Source: Streptomyces sp. cf386 (GTDB taxonomy: Bacteria; Actinomycetota; Actinomycetes; Streptomycetales; Streptomycetaceae). Taken from it: a stretch of DNA of 64,000 nucleotides. The notes below the pieces were generated by a model. That model saw nothing but the letters and a program-made list of their open reading frames with translations, searched no databases and had not been told where the DNA came from. Positions within the stretch are counted from its first letter, which is position 1. The number at the start of each line of letters is the position of its first letter. Below are positions 18,409 to 28,300 of the stretch, piece after piece. The position numbers and the translations under genes were made by a program. Location: assembly GCF_900103585.1 (NCBI RefSeq), contig NZ_FNHV01000006.1, positions 372,001 through 436,000 of the forward strand. Direction: 5' to 3'.

Positions 18409-19440
18409 TCAGCGGCCCGTCTTGGGATCGAAGGCATCCCGCACCGAGTCACCGAGAAGGTTGAAGGCCACGACGAAGACCACCATGGCCACGCCGGGGA
18501 AGAGCATGTAGTACGGGTCCTGCTCGATGATGCGCGCGCCGATGGCGAACATCCGCCCCCAGTCCGGGGTGGGTTCGACGTACCCGACGCCCACGAAGGA
18601 GAGGAAGGCGATGCTGAGGATGGTGCTCGGCAGCGTGAGCGTGAACTGCACCAGCACCGGAGTGACGATGTTGGGGAGCAGTTCCTTGCGGATGATCCGC
18701 CAGGGCGAGGCCCCGGAGATCCGCGCCGCCTCGATGAACTCCCGGTCACGCAGGGACAGGGTGGCGGCCCTGATCAGCCGCGCCATGCTCATCCAGCCCA
18801 GGAAGGACAGGACGATGATGATCGCGCAGGTGCGCACATAGGTGGGCGTCTCCTCGTCCGGAGCGACGAACACCGTGGTGATGACGGGCATCGCGGCGAC
18901 GAAGAAGAGCTGGTTGGGCAGAGCCATGAAGAAGTCGGTGATCCGGCCGAGCCAGTAGTCGGACTTCCCGCCGAAATAGCCGCCCGCCAGGCCGATCAGC
19001 ACGCCCATCACAGTCATCAGCACCGTCGCGGCCAGCGCCGTGAACATCGAGGTCCGCATGCCGTACAGCAGCTGGGTGAAGACGTCCCGGCCCAGGCCCG
19101 GCTCGATGCCGAACCAGAACTCCCCGGTCATGCCACCGGCGGGCCCCGCCGGCATGGTGAACATGTCCAGGAGTTCCGGCCGCTCCTGCCCGTAGAGCGT
19201 GTACGGGTCCTTGCCGTACACCTTCGAGATCAGCGGCGCCGCGGTGGCGATGACGAAGAAGAACAGGACGACGACGGCGGAGGTCACACCCGTGCGGTCG
19301 CGCTTGAAGCGACCCCACATCAACTGCCCGGGGCTGCGTCCCTCAAGCTTCTTCGGCTCCTTGGCGCCTTCCTGCGGCGCGCTCTCCTTGTCCACGAGAG
19401 AAGGGGTTTCGGCACCCTCGAGCTCGATTGGACTCGTCAT
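18409..19440 (-). CDS. bldKA: Oligopeptide ABC transporter permease BldKA
   Basis: A 343-residue OppC-type permease. A polar, Glu/Pro-rich N-terminus of about 50 residues precedes the first membrane helix (VTSAVVVLFFFVIATAAPLI). The periplasmic region contains the FGIEPGLGRDVFTQLLYGMR motif and the contact loop AARISGASPWRIIRKELLPN. It ends DSVRDAFDPKTGR, the same tail family that is duplicated in system 1, but no repeat is seen here. It is the first gene of the five-gene operon, with a long upstream region. Confidence 0.75.
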   Translation of the reverse strand: MTSPIELEGAETPSLVDKESAPQEGAKEPKKLEGRSPGQLMWGRFKRDRTGVTSAVVVLFFFVIATAAPLISKVYGKDPYTLYGQERPELLDMFTMPAGPAGGMTGEFWFGIEPGLGRDVFTQLLYGMRTSMFTALAATVLMTVMGVLIGLAGGYFGGKSDYWLGRITDFFMALPNQLFFVAAMPVITTVFVAPDEETPTYVRTCAIIIVLSFLGWMSMARLIRAATLSLRDREFIEAARISGASPWRIIRKELLPNIVTPVLVQFTLTLPSTILSIAFLSFVGVGYVEPTPDWGRMFAIGARIIEQDPYYMLFPGVAMVVFVVAFNLLGDSVRDAFDPKTGR

Positions 19441-19608
19441 GATTCGTCCATTTCACAGGTGTTGGAGGTCGTCGGGACTGCAGAGTGTTCGACGACCGTC
19501 GCACGGCGTACGTCTTTCGCAGCGCGCGAGGAGAACAACGGCTGGGGGGCGAGCCCCCGGGGGAACCCTGGCTCGCGATCGGCACTGACCGGCCGACGGA
19601 GCGGAGCG

Positions 19609-19728
19609 TCAGGGGAGTTCTCGGCGCCTGGTCACCGTCGCGACCGCCGAACCGGGACTCGCACCTGCGGGGCCTACATCTGCCATCCGGGACGACGCGA
19701 CCCATATGGCGCTTGTGGCACCTCGCAT
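19609..19728 (-). CDS. Possible 39-residue leader ORF upstream of bldKA, or remnant of a binding-protein gene start
   Basis: On the minus strand ATG 19728 has a near-ideal ribosome-binding site (AGGAGG at 19734-19739, 5-base spacing) and opens a 39-codon ORF ending at 19609, 168 bases before bldKA. It begins MRGATSAIWVASSRM. The first codons resemble the start of the system 1 lipoprotein (MRGARHAGRAV), including the Shine-Dalgarno context, but no hydrophobic signal core follows. It could be a regulatory upstream ORF of the bldK operon or the broken start of a lost binding-protein gene. Translation is inferred only from the start site. Confidence 0.4.
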   Translation of the reverse strand: MRGATSAIWVASSRMADVGPAGASPGSAVATVTRRRELP

Positions 19729-20243
19729 GGGTTCCTCCTCATGAATTCCGCTGGTTCACCGCAAAGGGGAGCACACGACACCTCCAGGCCCCGTCGCCGG
19801 TGCCGAAGTTCGTCTGGTGCCCCCACGCTCGTAAGTCCGCGCCCCGTCAGCGCGTAACCCGTTCATCCGAGCTCTACGCGCCTAACTATCTGCTATCGGC
19901 CAGGGGACGAACCACAGTCTCGAGGTCTCGGTTCGATCACAGATAGGGGCCAGGTCTTCCAAAATCCGGACAAAGGGTTTGAGGAGAGATCGCTGCGAAA
20001 CGGACTTGTTACACATCTATCGGGGGTTAGCGTCCGTATAGCGGACGTCCTTCGCCGAAAAAACAGTTGCCTGTCGCATACCGGCGATGCTTGGACGCAC
20101 CGACCGTGCGGGCGCATTGCTTCCGGGCAGGTTAATGGGATCCGACCCGCTGAAAGGCGACTCACAACGAATTCAAGGGTTTTCCCTACGCCCCCTCGGA
20201 CCCCTTGGCGACAGTCGCACCATTCGCCCCATCCTACGCAAAA
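19729..20243. promoter_or_regulatory. Long non-coding region upstream of the bldK operon
   Basis: Some 500 bases without a credible gene lie between the small ORF and the typA terminator, and probably hold the bldK promoter(s). The segment at 19900-20100 is clearly less GC-rich than its surroundings. A hairpin CGTCCG-TATAG-CGGACG sits at 20031-20047. I saw no tRNA and could not fix promoter boxes. Confidence 0.45.
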
Positions 20244-20280
20244 CGGCACCGAGCGCCCCTTGTCGGGGCGCCCGGTGCCG
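20244..20280 (-). terminator. Rho-independent terminator of typA
   Basis: A long GC-rich stem (20244-20259 with 20265-20280, one mismatch) is followed on the minus strand by TTTTG. It lies 17 bases after the typA stop codon. Confidence 0.9.
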
Positions 20281-20296
20281 TCTGCGGCGGTGGGGG

Positions 20297-22204
20297 TCAG
20301 CCGTGCTTGGCGCGGCTCGCGGCGCGGGCACGCTCGCGGGCGTCCAGGTTCACCTTGCGGATACGGACCGCCTCCGGGGTCACCTCGACGCACTCGTCGT
20401 CGCGGCAGAACTCCAGGGACTGCTCCAGGGAGAGCTTGCGCGGCGGGACGATCGCCTCGAACGAGTCGGCCGAGGAGGACCGCATGTTCGTGAGCTTCTT
20501 CTCCTTGGTGATGTTCACGTCCATGTCGTCGGAGCGCGAGTTCTCGCCGACGATCATGCCCTCGTACACCTCGGTGCCGGGGTCGGTGAACAGCACGCCG
20601 CGCTCCTGGAGGTTCGTCATCGCGAACGCGGTGACGGCACCGGCGCGGTCGGCGACCAGCGAGCCGTTGTTGCGGGTCTGCAGGGTGCCGAACCAGGGCT
20701 CGAAGCCCTCGTGGATGGAGTGGCCGATGCCGGTGCCGCGGGTCTGGGTCAGGAACTCGGTCCGGAAACCGATGAGACCACGCGACGGAACGACGAACTC
20801 CATGCGCACCCAGCCCGAGCCGTGGTTGGACATGTTGTCCATACGGCCCTTGCGGACGCCCATGAGCTGCGTGACCGCGCCCATGTGCTCCTCGGGGACG
20901 TCGATCGTCATGCGCTCGACGGGCTCGTACGTCTTGCCGTCGACGTCCTTGGTGACGACCTGGGGCTTGCCGATGGTCAGCTCGAAGCCCTCGCGGCGCA
21001 TCTGCTCGACCAGGATGGCCAGCGCCAGCTCACCACGGCCCTGCACCTCCCAGGCGTCCGGGCGCTCGGTGTCGATGACGCGGAGCGAGACGTTACCGAT
21101 CAGCTCGCGGTCCAGGCGGTCCTTGACCTGGCGGGCGGTGACCTTGCGGTCCTTGACGGCCGCCTTGTTGTCGGCGCCCTTGCCGGTGCCGCCACGGCCG
21201 ACCAGCGGCGAGGTGTTCGTGCCGATGGTCATGGAGATCGCGGGCTCGTCGACCGTGATCAGCGGCAGCGGAATCGGGTTCTCGGTGTCGGCGAGGGTCT
21301 CGCCGATCATGATGTCCGGGATACCGGCGACGGCACAGATGTCACCGGGGCCGGCCTTCTCGGCGGGCTTGCGGGTCAGCGCCTCGGTCATCATCAGCTC
21401 GCTGATGCGGACGTTGCTGACGGTGCCGTCGCGCTTGATCCAGGCGACGGTCTGGCCCTTGCGCAGCTCGCCCTGCTCGACGCGGAGCAGCGCGATACGG
21501 CCGAGGAAGTTGTCCGCGTCCAGGTTGGTGACGTGCGCCTGGAGCGGGGCCTCCTCGTCGTAGGTCGGGGCCGGGATGTGCTGGAGGATCGTGGAGAAGA
21601 ACGGCTCCAGGCTGGTGGAGTCGGCCGGGACCGTGCCGTTCTCCGGCTTGGTCAGCGAGGCGATGCCGTCACGGCCGCAGGCGTAGACGATCGGGAACTC
21701 GATCTGCTCCTCGTCGGCGTCCAGGTCGAGGAAGAGGTCGTAGGTCTCGTTGACGACCTCGTCGATCCGGGAGTCCGGGCGGTCCGTCTTGTTGATACAG
21801 AGGATGACGGGCAGACGCTGCTGCAGCGCCTTGCGCAGCACGAAGCGGGTCTGCGGCAGCGGGCCCTCGGAGGCGTCGACGAGCAGGACGACACCGTCGA
21901 CCATCGACAGACCGCGCTCCACCTCGCCGCCGAAGTCGGCGTGGCCGGGGGTGTCGATGATGTTGATGGTGATGACGTCCCCCCCGTCCTTGGGGTGGTA
22001 CTTCACCGCCGTGTTCTTGGCCAGGATCGTGATGCCCTTCTCACGCTCCAGGTCGTTCGAGTCCATCATGCGGTCGTCGACGCCTTCGAGCTGGTGCGCG
22101 GCGAAGGCGCCGGCCTGCTTCAGCATGCCGTCCACGATGGTGGTCTTGCCGTGGTCGACGTGGGCGACGATGGCGACGTTGCGGATGTCGTGGCGCGTGG
22201 CCAT
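20297..22204 (-). CDS. typA: Ribosome-binding translational GTPase TypA/BipA
   Basis: A 635-residue translational GTPase, the usual length for TypA/BipA. ATG 22204 gives MATRHDIRNVAIVAHVDHGK, with G1 (AHVDHGKT) at about residues 14-21, then DTPGHADF (G3) and NKTD (G4). EF-G-like domains and the TypA-specific C-terminal domain follow. GGGAG lies about 12 bases before the start. TypA binds ribosomes in a GTP-dependent way and helps ribosome assembly and stress adaptation. Only 154 bases separate its start from the end of the NRPS-C gene, so its promoter must be there unless it is read through. Confidence 0.93.
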   Translation of the reverse strand: MATRHDIRNVAIVAHVDHGKTTIVDGMLKQAGAFAAHQLEGVDDRMMDSNDLEREKGITILAKNTAVKYHPKDGGDVITINIIDTPGHADFGGEVERGLSMVDGVVLLVDASEGPLPQTRFVLRKALQQRLPVILCINKTDRPDSRIDEVVNETYDLFLDLDADEEQIEFPIVYACGRDGIASLTKPENGTVPADSTSLEPFFSTILQHIPAPTYDEEAPLQAHVTNLDADNFLGRIALLRVEQGELRKGQTVAWIKRDGTVSNVRISELMMTEALTRKPAEKAGPGDICAVAGIPDIMIGETLADTENPIPLPLITVDEPAISMTIGTNTSPLVGRGGTGKGADNKAAVKDRKVTARQVKDRLDRELIGNVSLRVIDTERPDAWEVQGRGELALAILVEQMRREGFELTIGKPQVVTKDVDGKTYEPVERMTIDVPEEHMGAVTQLMGVRKGRMDNMSNHGSGWVRMEFVVPSRGLIGFRTEFLTQTRGTGIGHSIHEGFEPWFGTLQTRNNGSLVADRAGAVTAFAMTNLQERGVLFTDPGTEVYEGMIVGENSRSDDMDVNITKEKKLTNMRSSSADSFEAIVPPRKLSLEQSLEFCRDDECVEVTPEAVRIRKVNLDARERARAASRAKHG

Positions 22205-22358
22205 GGTGTGGCGTACTCCCGGAGTGGTGAGGACGGCTCTCGCGTACGTCTGTGTTACGCGGGCCCTGCCGGGCTGAACGTGCCACGGCCTTACCCCATG
22301 GTACGGGGCCGCCGTCACTGGGGCTTGGCGGGATACATTTATGCAGGTCAGGACGGCA

Positions 22359-25300
22359 TTAGTCGCCCTGTGTGAAGCGAAGTGCCCGGCTGCGCCGGAC
22401 CACCCGTGGAGCGTCCTCGGTGTCTGTGCCGGCGTCGGACTCGTCCAGGACCCGCCCGAGGGCGGCCACGGTGGGGTTCTGGAAGAACGTCTGGATGGTC
22501 AGACCGGCGCCGCTGAGGCGGCGGATCTGGGACACCGCTTGCGTGACGAGCAGCGAGTGGCCGCCGAGCGCGAAGAAGTTGTCGTCGGTGCTGATCTCTT
22601 CGAGTCCCAGGATCTGCTGCCAGATCCGCGCCAGGAGTCGTTCGGTGTCGGTGACGGGCGGGATGTGCGCGCGGGCGGCGGGGCGCAGGTCGAGGGCGAG
22701 CAGCGCCTTCTGGTCGAGCTTTCCACTGGGGGTGATGGGCAGCTTGTCCAGGACCAGGAACGCGGTGGGAACCATGTAGTCGGGGAGGACCTGGGCGATG
22801 TGGTCCCGCAGCGCGGACTCGGTGACCTGGTCCGCACCGGGCTTCGGCATGACGTAGGCGGCGAGCTGCTTGCCCGCGGTGGGTGATGCGGTGACCAGGA
22901 CGCGGGCCTGTTCGACTCCGGGGTGGCCGGTGAGGGCGGCCTCGATCTCGGCGGGTTCGATGCGGAATCCGCGGATCTTGACCTGGTCGTCGGTGCGTCC
23001 GAGGAACTCCAGGACCCCCTGGTGGGTCCAGCGGGCCATGTCCCCGGTGCGGTACATACGCGTGCCGGGCGCGCCGAAGGGGCAGGCGGTGAACCGCTCG
23101 GCGGTCAGGTCGGGCCTGTCGAGATAGCCGCGCGCCAGGCCGTGGCCGGCGAGGTAGAGCTCTCCGGCCACACCGACGGGGGTGGGGTTGAGGCCGTTGT
23201 CGAGGACGTAGACCTGGATGTTCTCCATCGGCCGACCGATCGGAGGGGTGCGGTCGTAGGGCCCCGTGCACTCCATCAGGGTCTGGGCGACGGTGCTTTC
23301 GGTGGGGCCGTAGCTGTTGATGAACCTGCGACCGCCCGTGGCCCAGGTGGTGACGAGGCTGCCGGGGAACGCCTCGCCGCCGACCGACAGCAGACGGACG
23401 TCGGGCAGGTCGGCGGGGTCGATGAGCGGGAGCAGGGCCGGGGGGAGGTCGGCGACCGTGACGGCTGCACCCCGGATGAATTCGACCAGACGTTCTACGT
23501 CGTAGCGCTCCAGGTTGCCCGCCACGGCGAGGGTGGCGCCGGCGAGGAGGGTGCAGAAGATCTCCAGCACGGCGAGGTCGAAGGTGGGGGTGGCGAAGTG
23601 CAGCACCGTGTCGGTGGGGGTGATCCCGTAGACGTTGTTGTTGCCGATCACGAAGTTCACGACCGAGCGGTGCTCGATCACCACGCCCTTGGGGCGGCCG
23701 GTCGACCCGGAGGTGTAGATGACGTAGGCCGGGCTCTCCGGGGTGAGCGGGCGGACCCGGTCGGCGTCGGTCGGATCGCCCGGCACCGCTCCCGCGCCCG
23801 GCTCCGCGCCGTCACCGTCACCGTCGCCGGCCAGGAGTTCCGTCACCCGCTCCAGGTCGAGGACCATGGCCGGGGACGCGTCCTGAAGGATCGAGGCGAT
23901 CCGTCCCTCGGGATAGCCCGGGTCGATCGGCAGATAGGCGGCGCCCGCCTTCAGCACGCCCAGCAGCGTCGCGACCAGTTCCGCCGAGCGGGGCAGGACG
24001 AGGGCGACCAGGTCCTCCGCGCCGACCCCCGCGTCGATCAACTGCCGCGCCACGCGGTTGGCCTGCGCGTTCAGCTCTCCGTACGTCAGGGTTCGGCCGT
24101 CCCACACCACCGCCGGCGCCTCCGGCGCCCGCGCGACCTGCTCCTCGAACACCATCGGCAGCGTGGTCGCCCGCCGGGGACGCGACGTGTCGTTCCACTC
24201 CCCCAGCAAGCGGCCGCGTTCCTCGGATCCGAGCAGGTCGAGCACGCCGATCGGCCGGTCGAGGTCGTCGGTGTACGCCTCCAGTGTCCGGACCAGTCGG
24301 TCCGCGAGGCCCTCGGCCGTCTCGCGGTCGAAGAGTTCGACGTTGTACTCGATGTAGCACTCCAGGCCGTCGGGGTCTCCCGCTGCGGTCTGTGTCTCGG
24401 TCAGGTCGAAGTGCAGGTCGAACGCGGCGGCGTCGACGTCGAGCGGCAGCACCTCGGCCCGGACCCCGGGAAGGTCGAGCAGCGCCTCGGGGCTGTTGTG
24501 GACGGCCAGCATGACCTGGAACAGCGGGTGCCGGGCAAGCGAGCGGGACGGGTTGAGGGCCTCGACCAGGCGCTCGAAGGGCACGTCCTGGTTCTCGTAC
24601 GCGGCGAGATCGGTGGCCCGCACCCGATGCAGCAGTGCGCGCAGGCTGGGGTCGCCCGAGCTGTCCGTCCTCAGCACCAGCGTGTTGACGAAGAAGCCGA
24701 CCAGGTCGTCAAGGGCCTCGTCGGTGCGTCCCGCGACGGGGGCGCCGAGCACGATGTCCGTGCCGCTGCCGTGCCGTGTGAGGAGCGCGACCAGGGCTGC
24801 CTGGACCACCATGAACAGGCTGGTGTCCGTCTCCTGGGCGACCGCCAGCAGGCGGCGGTGCAGCTGCGCGGAGCCCTGGAAGAGAACGCTGCTGCCCTGG
24901 TTGCTCGCCACCGCGGGGCGCCGTCGGTCGGTCGGGAGCACCGTCTCCTCCGGGGCGCCCGCGAGTTCCCGCCGCCAGAAGGCGAGTTGGCGCGCGATGA
25001 CGCTCGCCGGGTCGTCCTCGTCGCCGAGCAGCCGATGCTGCCAGAGGGTGTAGTCGGCGTACTGGACCGGCAGTTCGGGCAGGTCGAGTGCCGCTCCCTC
25101 GCGCCGGGCGGCATACGCCGCGCCCAGGTCGTGCCAGAACGGTGCCAGGGACCAGCCGTCGCAGGCGATGTGGTGGACGACCAGGACGAGGACGTACGAA
25201 TCGGGCCCGGTGACGAACAGATGCGCACGTATCGGGAGGTCGACCGTGACGTCGAACTCCTCGCCCGCCGCCCGCTCGGCGAGGAGGCCCACCTCGTGCG

Positions 25301-28300
25301 AGCCGGTCTCGGTCACCCGCAGTTCGGGGCGCGCCTCGGCCGGGTCGAGCACCACCAGGCGGGGACTGCCACCGGGACTCGGCAGCACCGTGCGCAGGCT
25401 CTCATGACGTGCCGTCACATCGGCGAGTGCCGCTTCGAGCGCGGGGATGTCCACAGGTCCTGACAGCCGCAGGGCCGCCGGGAGGTTGTACGCCGACCGC
25501 TTGGTCTCGAACTGGTTCAGGAACCACAGCCGCCGCTGCGCGAACGACAGCGGTACGACGTCCGGCCGGGCCGTCGGCCGCAGCGGCTCGCGCGCTTCCG
25601 TGGCCTCGGCCGCGCCCGCGGCGAGCCCGGCCACGGTGGGCGTCTCGAAGACCGCGCGGATCGGGAGCTCCACGCCGAGCACCGCGCGGATGCGGCTGAT
25701 CAGCCTGGTGGCGAGCAGGGAGTGGCCGCCGAAGAGGAAGAAGTTGTCGTCGATGTTCTCCCAGGGGCGTCCCAGCACCTCGCCGAACAGGGCGCACAGG
25801 TCCCGTTCCCGCTGGTTCCTGGGTGACCGGCCGGCCCCGACGGCGTCCAGCAGGGGTGCGGGCAGGGCGCGCCGGTCCAGCTTGCCGTTGGGAGTCAGCG
25901 GCAGGGCCGGCAGCTGCACGAACGCGGTCGGCACCATGGAGACGGGCAGGGATTCCGCGGCGTGCCTGCGCAGTTCGTCCAGGTCGCAGGTGAGACCGGG
26001 AGCCGGCACCACATAGGCGGCGAGGTACTTACCGCCTGGCTGGTCGTCGCGGGCCACCACTGCCGCCTGGGCGACCGTCGGGTGCGACGTCAGGGCGGCC
26101 TCGATCTCGCCGGGTTCGATCCGTACGCCTCTGACCTTGATCTGGTGGTCCGCGCGGCCCAGGAACTCCAGCTCACCGTCGGGTCGGCGACGGGCCAGGT
26201 CCCCGGAGCGGTACATCCGGCTGCCGGGGGCTCCGTACGGGTCGGCGACGAACCGCTCGGCGGTGGGGCCGGGGCGGTTCAGATAGCCGCGCGCGATGCC
26301 TTCGCCCGCCAGGTACAGCTCGCCCGCGACCCCCAGGGGGACGGGGCGCAGCCTGCCGTCCAGGACATAGACCCGCGTATTGCTGATCGGACGGCCGATC
26401 GGGGCGGACGCGGTCCAGTGGGCGCTGTCCGCGGGCAGGGTGTACGCCGTCACCACATGGGTCTCGGTCGGCCCGTACAGGTTGTGCAGACCGCGGCCGG
26501 CGTCCCGGCTGTGGAACTCCCGCGTGCGGTCGTTGACGGTGAGGGACTCTCCGGCCTGCTGGACGTCGGCCAGCGCGGACAGGGCGAGGCCCTGTTCCTG
26601 GGCGGCCTCGTACACGGCGTCGATCACCGGCATGGGCGCGTAGAGCTCGTTGACCTGGTACCGGTCCAGCCAGGAGGCCAGCCGCTCGGCACTGCGCCGG
26701 GTGTCCTCGTCCGGGACGACCAGGGTCTTTCCGTTGACCAGGGTCGCCAGGATCTCCTGCACCGAGACGTCGAAGCCGACGGCGGTGAACTGGGCGACCC
26801 GGGCTCCGGGGCGGCCGGGTATCGCCTCGCGCTGCCAGAGCAGCAGGTTCCGCAGCGCCGCCACGGGCATCTGCACGCCCTTGGGCGTGCCGGTGGAACC
26901 GGAGGTGTAGAGCAGATAGGCGGAGTTCTGGTCGCTCAGCGGGCCGACCCGGTCGGCGTCGGTCGGATCGGTGTCCGGCCGGCGGCGCAGCTCGGCGGCG
27001 ACCGCCGGGTCGTCGAGCCGCAGGGTGGGGACCGTCGCCGGCACCAGGTCGGCGGTACGGGTGTGCGTCACCGCGAGGACCGGAGCGGCGTCCCCGAGCA
27101 GGTGGGCGATGCGCTCGCCGGGGTGCTCCGGGTCGATCGGGAAGTACGACGCTCCGCTCTTGAGGACCGCCAACAACGCCACGATCAGGTCGGGCGAACG
27201 GGGCTGGACCAGCGCCACGGTCCGCTCAGGACCGGCACCGGCGGCGATCAGGGTGTGCGCGAGTCGGTTCGCCCGGGCGTTGAGCTCCGCGTACGACAGG
27301 CTCTCCTGCTCGAAGATCACCGCGGTGGCGCCGGGGGCCAGCCGGACCTGCTCCTCGACCATCTCGGGAAGGGTGAGCCGGCCGGTGGGGGTGGTCGACG
27401 GGTTGCAGTGCTCCAGCGCCTGCCGACGCTCGGCGTCATCGATGAACTCGACGTCGTCCACCCGGAGTTCGGGGGCATCCAGCACGGCGCGCAGGACGGC
27501 GAGGAAGTGCGCCGCCATCCGCTCGATGTGCTCGTCGTCGTAGCGGTCGGTGGCGTAGAGGAAGCGCAGCTGGGTGCCCTGCGGACGGACCTCGAACTGC
27601 ACCTCCAGGTCGAACCGGGTCACCTGGCTCTCGAACTCCACGACTTCGACGGCCAGCCCGGTCGGGCTCCAGGTCTCGCGCAGGTCGAGGTAGTTGGCGA
27701 GCACCTGGAACACCGGACTGGCGCCGAGGTCGCGGTCGAGGGCCAGCGCTTCGACGACGGTGGCGAAGGACACCTCCTGGTGGTCCAGGGCGTCGAGTAT
27801 GGTCCGCTCGGTGCGCCGCAGGAGTTCGGCGACGGTCGGCACGCCGGAGAGGTCGGTGCGCAGCGCCAGGGTGTTCACGAAGAAGCCCAGGACGCCCTCG
27901 AGTTCGGCACGACCGCGGTTGGCCGCCGGTGTGCCGACGATGATGTCCTCCTCCCGGGTGTAGCGGTGCAGGAGCAGGTTGAGCGCGGTGAGCAGGACGA
28001 CGAACGGCGAGACCCGCGACTCCTGGCTGACGGCACCGAGGCGTTCCTCCAGCTCGGCCGGGAGTTCGGTCAGGATCGTCCGGCCCTGGAAGGTCGGCCG
28101 GCCGGCCCGTGGGCGGCCGCCGGGCAGGGTGAGGCTCGGCAGGCTGCCGCTCAGTTGCCGGGTCCAGTAGTCGATCTTGTCGCGGAGTTCCCCGTTCTTC
28201 AGGGACTCCTGCTCCCACTTGGCGTAGTCGGCGAACTGGAGGGGAAGGTCGGGGAGTTCGGCGGGACTGCCGACGACATGCCCGTCGTACAGGGCCCACA

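Noticed and set aside
19640..19700. tRNA-like 3' half (GGTGCGAGTCCC on the minus strand)
   Set aside because: No matching D- or anticodon-arm and no acceptor stem could be paired.
19485..19946. 153-codon plus-strand ORF upstream of bldKA
   Set aside because: No ribosome-binding site, atypical codon choice, no family; it lies across the likely bldK promoter region.
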